Source of the DNA: RGIG995 sp045635765
GTDB taxonomy: Bacteria; Bacillota; Clostridia; Oscillospirales; UBA644
Assembly (NCBI GenBank): GCA_045635765.1
Contig: JAZTWH010000049.1
Location: 1-9,192 of the forward strand
Direction: 5' to 3'
Length of the DNA stretch: 9,192 nt
Part shown: positions 1 to 6,135 of the stretch, piece by piece
Layout of the letters: the number at the start of each line of letters is the position of its first letter
Numbering within the stretch: position 1 is the first letter of the stretch
The notes under the pieces: model-generated
Seen by the model: the letters and a program-made list of their open reading frames with translations, nothing else
The model's database searches: none
What the model was told of the DNA's origin: nothing
Translations under genes and position numbers: made by a program

Positions 1-3
1 AGA

Positions 4-26
4 CCTGTTATTTCGGAATCAACAGG
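4..26 (-). other. Small inverted repeat in the putative rRNA leader
   Basis: CCTGTT (4-9) and AACAGG (21-26) can pair as a 6-bp stem around an 11-nt loop. It lies downstream of the minus-strand promoter and of the rRNA-leader-like motif, so it would be present in the leader transcript. Leaders of rRNA operons often carry stems used in processing, but nothing in the sequence proves this role, and the full structure may extend past the window edge. Confidence 0.3.
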
Positions 27-38
27 GTACAAAATTCA

Positions 39-58
39 CTGTTTAATTTTCAAGGTTC
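39..58 (-). promoter_or_regulatory. rRNA-operon leader motif (boxA / antitermination-like)
   Basis: Read on the minus strand this is GAACCTTGAAAATTAAACAG. Sequences of the form CCTTGAAAA-CTGA/TTAAACAG are recurrent in Firmicute rRNA operon leaders and 16S-23S spacers, next to the antitermination signals. It lies about 35-55 nt downstream of the expected transcription start of the strong minus-strand promoter at 99-127. This is recognition by pattern, not alignment. The 16S gene itself is not in the window and would lie left of position 1. A strong tRNA or other stable-RNA operon is the main alternative. Confidence 0.6.
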
Positions 59-98
59 ATGACGGCCGTAAAAACCTCTGTTTTTTTGGCGCTTGAAT

Positions 99-127
99 AG
101 TATATCACAAATTTTCCCGTTTGTCAA
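99..127 (-). promoter_or_regulatory. Strong sigma-A promoter, probably of an rRNA operon
   Basis: On the minus strand there is a perfect -35 TTGACA (122-127), a 17-nt spacer and a -10 TATACT (99-104). The expected start is near 91-94. Upstream of the -35 (about 128-160) is a run of A and T tracts that resembles an UP element, a hallmark of stable-RNA promoters. The motif at 39-58 lies in the resulting leader. No open reading frame starts between this promoter and the left edge on this strand. The core promoter call is firm; the rRNA assignment is inferred. Confidence 0.8.
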
Positions 128-178
128 GCCCTTTTTGAAAATTTTTTTTGTTGTGAAAAAACAGCGAAAACCGTTGAT

Positions 179-208
179 ATTATCATGTTTTTTTGATGTT
201 GCTGTCGA
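179..208 (-). promoter_or_regulatory. Candidate second (upstream) tandem promoter
   Basis: On the minus strand TCGACA (203-208) is followed by an 18-nt spacer and GATAAT (179-184). Its -10 lies 80 bp upstream of the -10 of the strong promoter. Tandem P1/P2 promoters at about this distance are common in Bacillus-type rRNA operons, which makes this weaker match more credible. Matches to the consensus are partial (4 of 6 in the -35, 5 of 6 in the -10). Confidence 0.4.
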
Positions 209-312
209 ATTTTGCGATTCTTTTTGTTAAAAATGTTTCTTTTTATTTTTTTGGTTTTCATAGTCAAAACTGCCAAAAAAGGAAGGCTTCTTCAAAAAGT
301 CCCATGGTTTTC
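209..312. other. AT-rich spacer without a recognised gene
   Basis: This stretch between the putative rRNA promoters and the radical SAM terminator is rich in A and T runs. The only plus-strand reading frame over it (193-405) is low in complexity, has no ribosome binding site, and runs through the terminator and into the end of the radical SAM gene. I see no RNA gene, and no repeat other than homopolymer runs. Together with the features at 1-208 and 313-385 this accounts for the gene-free first 390 bases. Confidence 0.5.
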
Positions 313-345
313 AAAAAAATGGGGATTCATTTAAAAATAATCCCC
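313..345 (-). terminator. Rho-independent terminator of the radical SAM gene
   Basis: On the minus strand GGGGATT (345-339) pairs with AATCCCC (327-321) as a 7-bp stem with an 11-nt loop. An A and then seven T residues (319-313) follow. It lies 46 bp past the stop codon of the radical SAM gene and would separate that transcript from the rRNA-type promoters downstream. Confidence 0.75.
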
Positions 346-359
346 TTGCGGAAACGATG

Positions 360-385
360 GAGGAAGAACCAATCGGTCCTTCCTC
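360..385 (-). other. Stable hairpin directly after the radical SAM stop codon
   Basis: On the minus strand GAGGAAGGACC (385-375) pairs with GGTTCTTCCTC (370-360), an 11-bp stem with one G-T wobble and a 4-nt loop (GATT). It starts 5 nt after the stop codon. It has no T run of its own, so it is more likely a 3'-end stabilising stem placed before the true terminator at 313-345, or part of a two-hairpin terminator. Confidence 0.6.
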
Positions 386-390
386 GCTGC

Positions 391-2268
391 TCAATCTTCT
401 ATTAGGATGGAAATCCGAAGCGGTCCGTATAAAAACAGACGCTTTTGCCGTCCGAGGGTTCCGTCGGGGCCACAGGGAAAGATGGCGAGGTCCCCATTGC
501 GTAGCCACTGTACCGGAGTCATCCGCAAATAGATCTTCCGCTGCTCCTCGGTCAAACGGTCAAGCACCTTTCCGCTTTTCAGCAGTGCCAAAAGTTCCTC
601 CCGGTCGGGAAGGACGGACTGCCACGGAGCAGGGGAGTGACACCGATCCATGGTAAACAGATCGTAGCAGAGCAGGGCCTTTGCCGTGGCGTGGAGATGC
701 CCTTCCAGGGTCTTGTCCAGATAGCTTGCCATCTGTTCAAAAATCCTGGGGGTGGAATGGGAAAGGTAAAACTCCCCGGTCTCTTCCAGAGATTCTGCAA
801 GGCCCCGAAAGAAGGAAAACATCCCGTTGGGAAAGATATCTATTAAATAGGATAGCAGATGGGTGCAGAGTCCCGAATTCCAATAACGATCCAGAACCTT
901 TTCGACCCCCTTCAAAACCTGCAGGTCCCCGGGAGACAGCCATTGGTTTCTCAAAATTTCGTAGGGTGGAAATTCCGAATAGACGGCCCCGTCGTCCCGT
1001 TGCTCCAAGGCGGTTCCCTTCAGCCGTTTCAAAAATCCCAGCTGGAGACATTGAGACCGAAGGGCAAATACGGTGTTAAAGGATGCTTCAAAGGAGTTGA
1101 GGTCTTCATAAGGTAGACCGGAAATCAGGTCCGTATGGACGTGGCACGGTCCTTGGGAAAGACGGCGGACCTGCTGGTACAACCGTTCCTGATCGCCCCG
1201 TCGGGTGATGGCTCGAAGAGTTTCGGGATTGGCAGATTGAACCCCCACCTCCAGTAAAATCATGCCCGGACGGCAGGATTCCAGCAACTCCAAGTCTTCT
1301 TCCTCCAAAAGCCAGGCGGCGATCTCAAAATGGAAGGAAGTAACGCCGTTGTCGTGGTCCTTCAGGTATTGCCAAAGGGCTCTGGCCCGCAGACGGTCGC
1401 AGTTGAAGGTCCGATCCACGAATTTGACCAGGCGGACCTGTGCGTCCAAAAATTTTTGTAAATCGGAAAAGACCTGTTGCGGAGAACGGAACCGGACCCG
1501 GCCCTGAACGGAGGACAAACAGTAGATGCAGGTATAAGGACAGCCCCGGCTGGATTCGTAATATAAAATCCGCTTTTGCAGGGTCTCCAATTCTCCCGGT
1601 CGGTAAGGGAAGGGCAGACGGTCCAAATCGCAAAGAGGAGCCCGGTCCGGGAAAGCAACATATTGCCCGTCCAGAAGCAACGATACTCCGTCACAGGAAA
1701 GGGAAAAAAAGGTGCTTCGGGGATCTGGGGCCCCGACAAGGCCTTCCATCAGTTCCCGGAAGGTCTCTTCCCCCTCTCCCCGCAAAATTCCGTCCACCGC
1801 CGGATTATTTCGCAAAAATTCCTCACATCCGAAGGAAACCTCCGGCCCTCCGCACAAAATCAGGGCGTCGGGACGGATGGCCCGAAGATCCGAAAGGATC
1901 TGCCGGATCAAGGTTACGTTAAAAATATAGACCGAAAAGGCGTACACCTTCGCGGGATAAGACAAAATCTGCCTCAGAATCTCATCCTTCGGCTGATTGA
2001 CGGTGCCTTCCAAAAGCTCCGTTCCGGCCGGACAACTCTCCCGCAGGCACCGCAAGGCCAGGGACGTATGGACAAATTTACTGTTCAACGTTACCAGCAA
2101 AGTCCCGGGCCGATTCGGCTCGTTGGCAGTAGCCTGAGACTTTTCGGCACGGGCAGAGTCCTGCAGATTTAGCTCGTTGACGGTGGCCTGAGGATTCCCG
2201 GCATGGGCAGAGTCCTGCAGGTTTGGCAGATTCGGCAGATTTAGCGGATTCGGCGGATTCAAATTCAT
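391..2268 (-). CDS. B12-binding radical SAM protein, DUF4080 type, with a repetitive N-terminal extension
   Basis: This 625-residue protein belongs to the B12-binding radical SAM superfamily; substrate and reaction are unknown. Residues about 56-190 look like a cobalamin-binding Rossmann domain, with the family-typical start LLVTLNSKFVHTSLALR (57-73), CGGPEVS (139-145) and GEGEETFREL (164-173). The radical SAM domain follows: C243, C247 and C250 form the CxxxCxxC motif that binds the 4Fe-4S cluster, in the context SSRGCPYTCIYC. Residues about 440-620 match the DUF4080 C-terminal region in length and position. A likely cytosolic enzyme, as there is no signal peptide. The first ~55 residues are unusual low-complexity repeats, since relatives begin near residue 56. 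The ATG at 2268 is kept because it has a good ribosome binding site 7 nt upstream and no convincing start lies nearer residue 56. It is monocistronic and divergent from the BIG2 lipoprotein gene. Confidence 0.9.
   Translation of the reverse strand: MNLNPPNPLNLPNLPNLQDSAHAGNPQATVNELNLQDSARAEKSQATANEPNRPGTLLVTLNSKFVHTSLALRCLRESCPAGTELLEGTVNQPKDEILRQILSYPAKVYAFSVYIFNVTLIRQILSDLRAIRPDALILCGGPEVSFGCEEFLRNNPAVDGILRGEGEETFRELMEGLVGAPDPRSTFFSLSCDGVSLLLDGQYVAFPDRAPLCDLDRLPFPYRPGELETLQKRILYYESSRGCPYTCIYCLSSVQGRVRFRSPQQVFSDLQKFLDAQVRLVKFVDRTFNCDRLRARALWQYLKDHDNGVTSFHFEIAAWLLEEEDLELLESCRPGMILLEVGVQSANPETLRAITRRGDQERLYQQVRRLSQGPCHVHTDLISGLPYEDLNSFEASFNTVFALRSQCLQLGFLKRLKGTALEQRDDGAVYSEFPPYEILRNQWLSPGDLQVLKGVEKVLDRYWNSGLCTHLLSYLIDIFPNGMFSFFRGLAESLEETGEFYLSHSTPRIFEQMASYLDKTLEGHLHATAKALLCYDLFTMDRCHSPAPWQSVLPDREELLALLKSGKVLDRLTEEQRKIYLRMTPVQWLRNGDLAIFPCGPDGTLGRQKRLFLYGPLRISILIED
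2118..2220 (-). repeat. In-frame 54-bp tandem repeat coding the radical SAM N-terminus
   Basis: Two copies, 2118-2166 and 2172-2220, start 54 bp apart and match at 41 of 49 positions by hand alignment. Since 54 is 18 codons, the repeat is translated in phase as two similar 18-residue units, LQDSAHAGNPQATVNELN (residues 17-34) and LQDSARAEKSQATANEPN (35-52). The junction into the cobalamin-binding domain (NEPNRPG) resembles the start of a third, degraded unit. Confidence 0.85.
2221..2265 (-). repeat. Short 9-bp repeats at the very start of the radical SAM gene
   Basis: Four adjacent variants of a 9-bp unit (ggcagattc, ggcagattt, agcggattc, ggcggattc) span about 2225-2260. They code for triplets of the type NPP-NPL-NLP-NLP at residues 4-15. 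The run adjoins the 54-bp repeats, so the whole first ~52 codons are repeat-derived. Confidence 0.75.
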
Positions 2269-2272
2269 AATA

Positions 2273-2282
2273 TCACCCTCTC
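2273..2282 (-). promoter_or_regulatory. Ribosome binding site that fixes the radical SAM start
   Basis: The minus strand reads GAGAGGGTGA here, close to the ideal AGGAGGTGA. The GAGGG core lies 7 nt before the ATG at 2268. It supports translation of the repetitive N-terminal extension rather than a start at the conserved domain. Confidence 0.7.
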
Positions 2283-2290
2283 ACGACTAT

Positions 2291-2322
2291 ATTACAACGG
2301 GAATGGGGCTTTCGTGTGTCAA
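2291..2322 (-). promoter_or_regulatory. Tentative promoter of the radical SAM gene with an over-long spacer
   Basis: A perfect minus-strand TTGACA (2317-2322) has no -10 at the normal 17 nt. The best matches are TTGTAA (2292-2297, 19-nt spacer) or TGTAAT (2291-2296, 20-nt spacer). A better -10, TATAGT (2286-2291), is 25 nt away and would start the RNA inside the ribosome binding site. Spacers of 19-20 nt occur in promoters twisted open by MerR-type activators, but no such regulator is in view. Confidence 0.3.
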
Positions 2323-2367
2323 AAGCGGGAAAAATTCTCTGCTTTTTTAAGATTTTGACTTTAGAAC

Positions 2368-2396
2368 TTGACTTTTTCAGGAAAATGTGATACCAT
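2368..2396 (+). promoter_or_regulatory. Sigma-A promoter of the BIG2 lipoprotein gene
   Basis: TTGACT (2368-2373), a 17-nt spacer and TACCAT (2391-2396), preceded by an extended -10 TG one base before it. Predicted leader length is about 40 nt. The ribosome binding site AGGGGAG (2432-2438) lies 6 nt before the ATG at 2445. Confidence 0.65.
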
Positions 2397-2444
2397 AGGA
2401 TTGGTAAACCTACAACAATTGCCGTCCCGAAAGGGGAGAATTAC

Positions 2445-4106
2445 ATGAAACAACTAAAACACACCAAACGGATTTTTCCCGTTGTTTTGCTGGGTTTGGC
2501 ACTGACTCTGGCATTGACCCTGACCGGGTGCAGCCGTGGGTCCAAAATTCAAAAGGCCTTCGTGCTTTCTGAGTCCCAGTGTTCCATGATGACCGGGGAA
2601 ACCAAGGCGTTGAGCCTAGAAAATCCAAAAAATAAGGACGTGGGGGAATACACCCTGACCTGGATGTCGGAGGATTCCGCCATTGCTACCGTAGCCGATG
2701 ACGGAACCGTCACCGCCGTGGCTCCCGGAACGACCACGGTCAAGGCGAAGGTCAGCGCGAAAAAGGCTGAAGTCTTTTTTGACTGCACCGTCACCGTCAC
2801 CCAAAACACCACGCCCCCCTCTTCCATTTCCTTTCTTGCAACCGTATATTCCTTGGGCGAAGGACAGTCCTTGGACTTAAAAAAGGAAGTATCCTGTTAC
2901 CCCTCCTATGCGGCCAAGCCGGCTTTGGTCTGGAATTCCTCCAATACCGGCATTGCCACCGTCACCGACGGCGTGGTACGGCCCGTAACCCAAGGGATCA
3001 CCACCATTACCGCATCGACGGAGGACGGGGCTCTTTCGGCCTCCTGCATGATCCGGGTATCCGAAATTTCCGTGGACCCCACGGGGATCTCCCTTGACCG
3101 GACCGAAGCCAGTGTAGAAGTAGGAAAAACCCTTTCTCTGGCTGCCACGGTGGAACCGAACAATGCTACGGGATACGCCGTGGTCTGGTCTACCTCCGAT
3201 TCCAGCGTTGCCACCGTCACGGGAGGCACCGTCACGGGCGTATCGAAGGGAAAGGCCACCGTCACGGCCCGGCTGAACGTGGGCGGAGGGAAAATCCTTG
3301 CCGAATGTGTGGTGACCGTAGTTCCTGCAGGAAGCGTTGTCGTTCCCGCGACCACCGTCCAACTGAGTCCCACGGCCATGACCATTGCCGAAAACTCCGG
3401 GAACGGTCCCTTTAAATTTGGGGTTTCCATTGCCCCTGCAAACTACACCCAAAAGCCGGTCTGGTCCACCAACCGTCCCGATCTGCTCCAGCTCAATTCC
3501 TCCACCGGGGAATTCACCTTAATTAAGGCTCCCACCCTTACCACCGTTTCGGTGATCGTGACCTGCACCGTGGGAGAAAAATCCGACACCGCGGTGGTCA
3601 ACATCAGTCCCCGTAAGCCCGAGCTGCAGATCAACGTCGGCAACGAAATCGACACCGTCTACGACAAGGCCCCCTTTAACACCGTAGACCTGATTGCGAC
3701 CATGGAAGGGCAGAATACAATGCCAAAGGTAGCGTGGTCTTCCTCCAACGCTTCCATTGCCTCTGTGGATGAAAACGGGACGGTCACTGCCCACAAGGCC
3801 GGGACCTGCACCATTACCGCCCAGAGCAAAGAGTACCAAAACGTGAAGGCTACCTATACCGTCACCGTAGAAAAGGCTGATTACCTTTCCCTCAAGGTGG
3901 GCGAAACGATCCGGATCGACGCCTCGCTGATTCCCGAAGATCCCGTAAACTGGAACTTCCTGAATACCTTTGTGGAGTTGGATGAACAAGCCTTGACCGT
4001 CAAAGGGCTGAAGGAATGTCTCTCCCAGCCTACGGCCGTCACCTGCTTCTCCAAATCCACGGGAGCAGGCTACAGCATTGACGTTTATATCCTTCCGAGA
4101 GAATAA
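2445..4106 (+). CDS. Lipoprotein of repeated bacterial Ig-like (BIG2) domains
   Basis: A 553-residue surface lipoprotein; its ligand is unknown. Residues 1-28 are a lipoprotein signal peptide (KQLKHTKR, then a hydrophobic run), with lipobox LTGC giving the lipidated Cys29. Then come about five BIG2-like units near residues 36-120, 125-208, 211-294, 300-388 and 391-476. Each has the core tryptophan (W73, W163, W248, W340, W431), and four have the family phrase IATV/VATV/IASV followed by G-x-V-T-A/G-V and a G-x-x-x-I/V-T strand. Unit four lacks that phrase and is the most diverged. Residues 478-553 may be a sixth, degenerate unit. Such domains in Firmicutes serve in cell-surface adhesion or as spacers for envelope proteins; here there is no catalytic domain and no wall anchor beyond the lipid. 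It has its own promoter and terminator, so it is a single-gene unit. The role is inferred only. Confidence 0.88.
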   Translation: MKQLKHTKRIFPVVLLGLALTLALTLTGCSRGSKIQKAFVLSESQCSMMTGETKALSLENPKNKDVGEYTLTWMSEDSAIATVADDGTVTAVAPGTTTVKAKVSAKKAEVFFDCTVTVTQNTTPPSSISFLATVYSLGEGQSLDLKKEVSCYPSYAAKPALVWNSSNTGIATVTDGVVRPVTQGITTITASTEDGALSASCMIRVSEISVDPTGISLDRTEASVEVGKTLSLAATVEPNNATGYAVVWSTSDSSVATVTGGTVTGVSKGKATVTARLNVGGGKILAECVVTVVPAGSVVVPATTVQLSPTAMTIAENSGNGPFKFGVSIAPANYTQKPVWSTNRPDLLQLNSSTGEFTLIKAPTLTTVSVIVTCTVGEKSDTAVVNISPRKPELQINVGNEIDTVYDKAPFNTVDLIATMEGQNTMPKVAWSSSNASIASVDENGTVTAHKAGTCTITAQSKEYQNVKATYTVTVEKADYLSLKVGETIRIDASLIPEDPVNWNFLNTFVELDEQALTVKGLKECLSQPTAVTCFSKSTGAGYSIDVYILPRE

Positions 4107-4120
4107 GGAACCCCATCCTT

Positions 4121-4153
4121 CCCGGCTGACATTTTCCAGCCGGGATTTTTTTT
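4121..4153 (+). terminator. Rho-independent terminator of the BIG2 lipoprotein gene
   Basis: CCCGGCTG (4121-4128) pairs with CAGCCGGG (4137-4144), an 8-bp GC-rich stem with an 8-nt loop, followed by A and eight T residues (4146-4153). It starts 15 bp after the stop codon and separates this gene from argS. Confidence 0.92.
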
Positions 4154-4164
4154 GCCCAAAACCC

Positions 4165-4193
4165 TTGATTTTCCCCAAAAAATGTGCTATAAT
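4165..4193 (+). promoter_or_regulatory. Sigma-A promoter of argS
   Basis: TTGATT (4165-4170), a 17-nt spacer and a perfect TATAAT (4188-4193), with an extended -10 TG (4185-4186). Start expected near 4200, leaving a leader of only about 30 nt. That is too short for a T-box or other riboswitch. The ribosome binding site AGGAG (4219-4223) lies 8 nt before the ATG. Confidence 0.88.
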
Positions 4194-4231
4194 GATAGAA
4201 TAGATATTATATACTCATAGGAGCTTGTGAT

Positions 4232-5956
4232 ATGCTGATAAACAAACTGAATCTCGACCTGAAGACCGTGGCAGAGGAATTGGGCTATCCCACGGAAAAA
4301 ATTACCGTGACCTACTCCGATCGCCCCGATCTTTGCCATTATCAGTGCAACGCCGCCTTTGCCCTGGCCAAAGAATTACGCAACGCCCCCATTAAAATTG
4401 CTCAAGCCTTGGCGGACAAATTTTCCGAGTGCTATGACTATGCGACGGCACAGGTGGCACCTCCGGGCTTCTTGAATTTTACCGTTACCGACAAGGAGTT
4501 CTCCTCCCTTTTGAAAGAATTATTGGAAGATCCCCGCTGCGGCGTGGAAAAAACCGCCGACCCCAAAAGTATCGTCATTGATTACGGCGGACCCAACATT
4601 GCAAAGCCCCTCCACGTAGGTCACTTGCGAAGTGCCGTCATTGGAGAAGCCCTCAAACGCCTTTGCGTCTTTTTGGGCCACAAGGTCACCGGAGACGTTC
4701 ACCTGGGAGACTGGGGCACCCAGATGGGTCTTGTCATCGCAGGGCTGGAGGAACGGTACGACCTTTCCTACTATTTTGGAGGGAAGGGCGAAAAGCCCCA
4801 GATTACCCTGGCAGACCTGAATGAGGTTTATCCCTTGGCCTCGGCCCGGTCCAAGGAGGACGAAGCCTTCCGGGCAAAGGCCCAGGACATTACCTTCCGC
4901 CTTCAGAAGCACGAGGACGGATATTATACCCTGTGGCAAGATATTTGTGCCATTTCCATTGCGGATATTAAGAAGGATTACGCCGCCCTGAACGTGGAAT
5001 TTGATCTGTGGAACGGGGAAAGCACCTGCGACAAATACGTCGACCCCATGATCGATTCCTTTGCGGAACGGGGCTTCGCCTACGAAAGCGAAGGGGCTTT
5101 GGTCATGGACGTGGCGGAGGAAACGGACGAAAAGCCCATGCCTCCCATCATCCTGCGGAAATCCAACGGAGCACAGATCTACGCTTCCACAGACCTTGCC
5201 ACCATCAAGGAACGGATGGAGACCCTGGACCCAGACGAGATTTGGTACGTGGTCGACGCCCGGCAGGGATTGCATTTCGAGCAGGTATTCCGCTGTGCCC
5301 GAAAGACGGGCTTGGTCAAGCAAGACACCGTCCTCATCCACGTTCCCTTCGGGACCGTCAACGGCACCGACGGCAAGCCCTTCAAGACCCGGGAAGGGGG
5401 AACCATGAAGCTGAAGGATCTCATTGCCCTCATTTCTGAGGCCGCCGGAAAGCAATTGTCCGAAGGGGCCTTGGCCCAGGATCCCGACGCCCCCCGGAAG
5501 GTGGGCTGTGCCGCATTGAAGTATGGGGATCTGGTCTGCAACCGCACGAAAAACTATATTTTTGACATTGACAAATTCGTCCAGTTTGACGGAAAAACCG
5601 GCTCCTATCTGCTCTATTCCCTGGTTCGCATCAAGTCTCTTCTGACCAAGGCGGGAGCCCCCGATCTGACCGCAGAATTTGAAATCTCGTCCAAGGAAGA
5701 ACGGGACGTTTTGATGAAGATGCAGCTTCTCTCCACCGCTTACGGTCAGGCCTACGCCGATAAATTGCCCAGTTTTCTGTGCGAATCCGCCTACGATCTG
5801 GCCAACGCCTTTAACGTCTTTTACGGCACCCACAAAATCATGACCGAGCCGGACCCCAAGAAGAAAAACACCTGGATCGCCCTGGCCGCCGCCGTGGGAA
5901 ATCTGCTGGAGCAAACCTTAACCGTCCTGGGAATGGAAACCGTCCCGGCCATGTAA
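4232..5956 (+). CDS. argS: Arginyl-tRNA synthetase
   Basis: Class I aminoacyl-tRNA synthetase that charges tRNA-Arg with arginine in the cytosol. At 574 residues it has the usual length. Residues about 1-90 form the N-terminal Add-1 type domain that contacts the tRNA. The Rossmann catalytic core begins with IDYGGPNIAKPLHVGHLRSA (116-135), containing the HIGH signature as HVGH (128-131), and continues through GDVHLGDWGTQMG (154-166). As in most ArgRS the KMSK loop is not canonical: FKTREGGTMKLKDL (384-397) replaces the more common STRKG-type loop. Residues about 450-574 are the helical DALR anticodon-binding domain, and the C-terminus PAM resembles the family's PERM ending. The start is set by AGGAG 8 nt upstream. 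It has its own promoter. Its last few codons overlap the first copy of a degenerate direct repeat that fills the downstream gap, and no terminator of normal form follows. Confidence 0.97.
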   Translation: MLINKLNLDLKTVAEELGYPTEKITVTYSDRPDLCHYQCNAAFALAKELRNAPIKIAQALADKFSECYDYATAQVAPPGFLNFTVTDKEFSSLLKELLEDPRCGVEKTADPKSIVIDYGGPNIAKPLHVGHLRSAVIGEALKRLCVFLGHKVTGDVHLGDWGTQMGLVIAGLEERYDLSYYFGGKGEKPQITLADLNEVYPLASARSKEDEAFRAKAQDITFRLQKHEDGYYTLWQDICAISIADIKKDYAALNVEFDLWNGESTCDKYVDPMIDSFAERGFAYESEGALVMDVAEETDEKPMPPIILRKSNGAQIYASTDLATIKERMETLDPDEIWYVVDARQGLHFEQVFRCARKTGLVKQDTVLIHVPFGTVNGTDGKPFKTREGGTMKLKDLIALISEAAGKQLSEGALAQDPDAPRKVGCAALKYGDLVCNRTKNYIFDIDKFVQFDGKTGSYLLYSLVRIKSLLTKAGAPDLTAEFEISSKEERDVLMKMQLLSTAYGQAYADKLPSFLCESAYDLANAFNVFYGTHKIMTEPDPKKKNTWIALAAAVGNLLEQTLTVLGMETVPAM

Positions 5957-6135
5957 CGGAACAACCGAAACGGTACGGCCGAAACGGAACAGACAAAACG
6001 GTGCAGAACCGTCCCGTCCACGAAACGGAACAGACAAAACGGTACGACCGAAACGGAACAGACAAAACGGAAGTTGTCCCGGCCACGGGACGGAACAGTC
6101 GAAAACAGAAGTTGTCCTGACCACGGGACGGAATA
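5938..6135. repeat. Degenerate direct-repeat array starting in the argS tail
   Basis: Bases 5938-6001 and 6007-6070 are 64-bp copies 69 bp apart, matching at 57 of 64 positions by hand. The first includes the argS stop codon (5954-5956). A 21-bp core beginning gaaacggaacagac is identical at 5981-6001, 6022-6042 and 6050-6070. A 22-bp motif (gtcccggcca, four variable bases, acggaaca) recurs at 5942, 6011, 6076 and 6114. A 26-bp element at 6070-6095 recurs at 6108-6133 with two changes. Inside it gtcccg-gcca-cgggac can fold as a 6-bp hairpin. The irregular spacing (69, 65 and 38 bp) argues against a coding repeat. No terminal inverted repeats or target duplications are evident. Confidence 0.85.

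Noticed and set aside
193..405. A 70-codon plus-strand open frame in the gene-free left region
   Set aside because: No ribosome binding site, low-complexity AT-coded residues, and it crosses the terminator and hairpin of the opposing radical SAM gene.
1440..2172. Plus-strand open frames of 160 and 198 codons inside the radical SAM gene
   Set aside because: Antisense to a gene with intact radical SAM motifs; the translations show no domain, only Arg/Pro/Ser-rich text.
2104..2220. A translation start of the radical SAM protein near residue 56, excluding the repeats
   Set aside because: Only a TTG codon (residue 57 region) is available there and no purine-rich site precedes it, whereas the ATG at 2268 has a near-ideal ribosome binding site.
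4520..5914. A 464-codon minus-strand open frame opposite argS
   Set aside because: It lies wholly antisense to a well-recognised gene. Its Gly/Val/Gln-rich composition with no domain is what the reverse of biased codon use gives.
5938..6135. The repeats as a CRISPR array
   Set aside because: Units vary in sequence, spacing is irregular (69, 65, 38 bp, with the 21-bp cores only 7-20 bp apart), and there are no unique spacers of uniform length and no cas genes.
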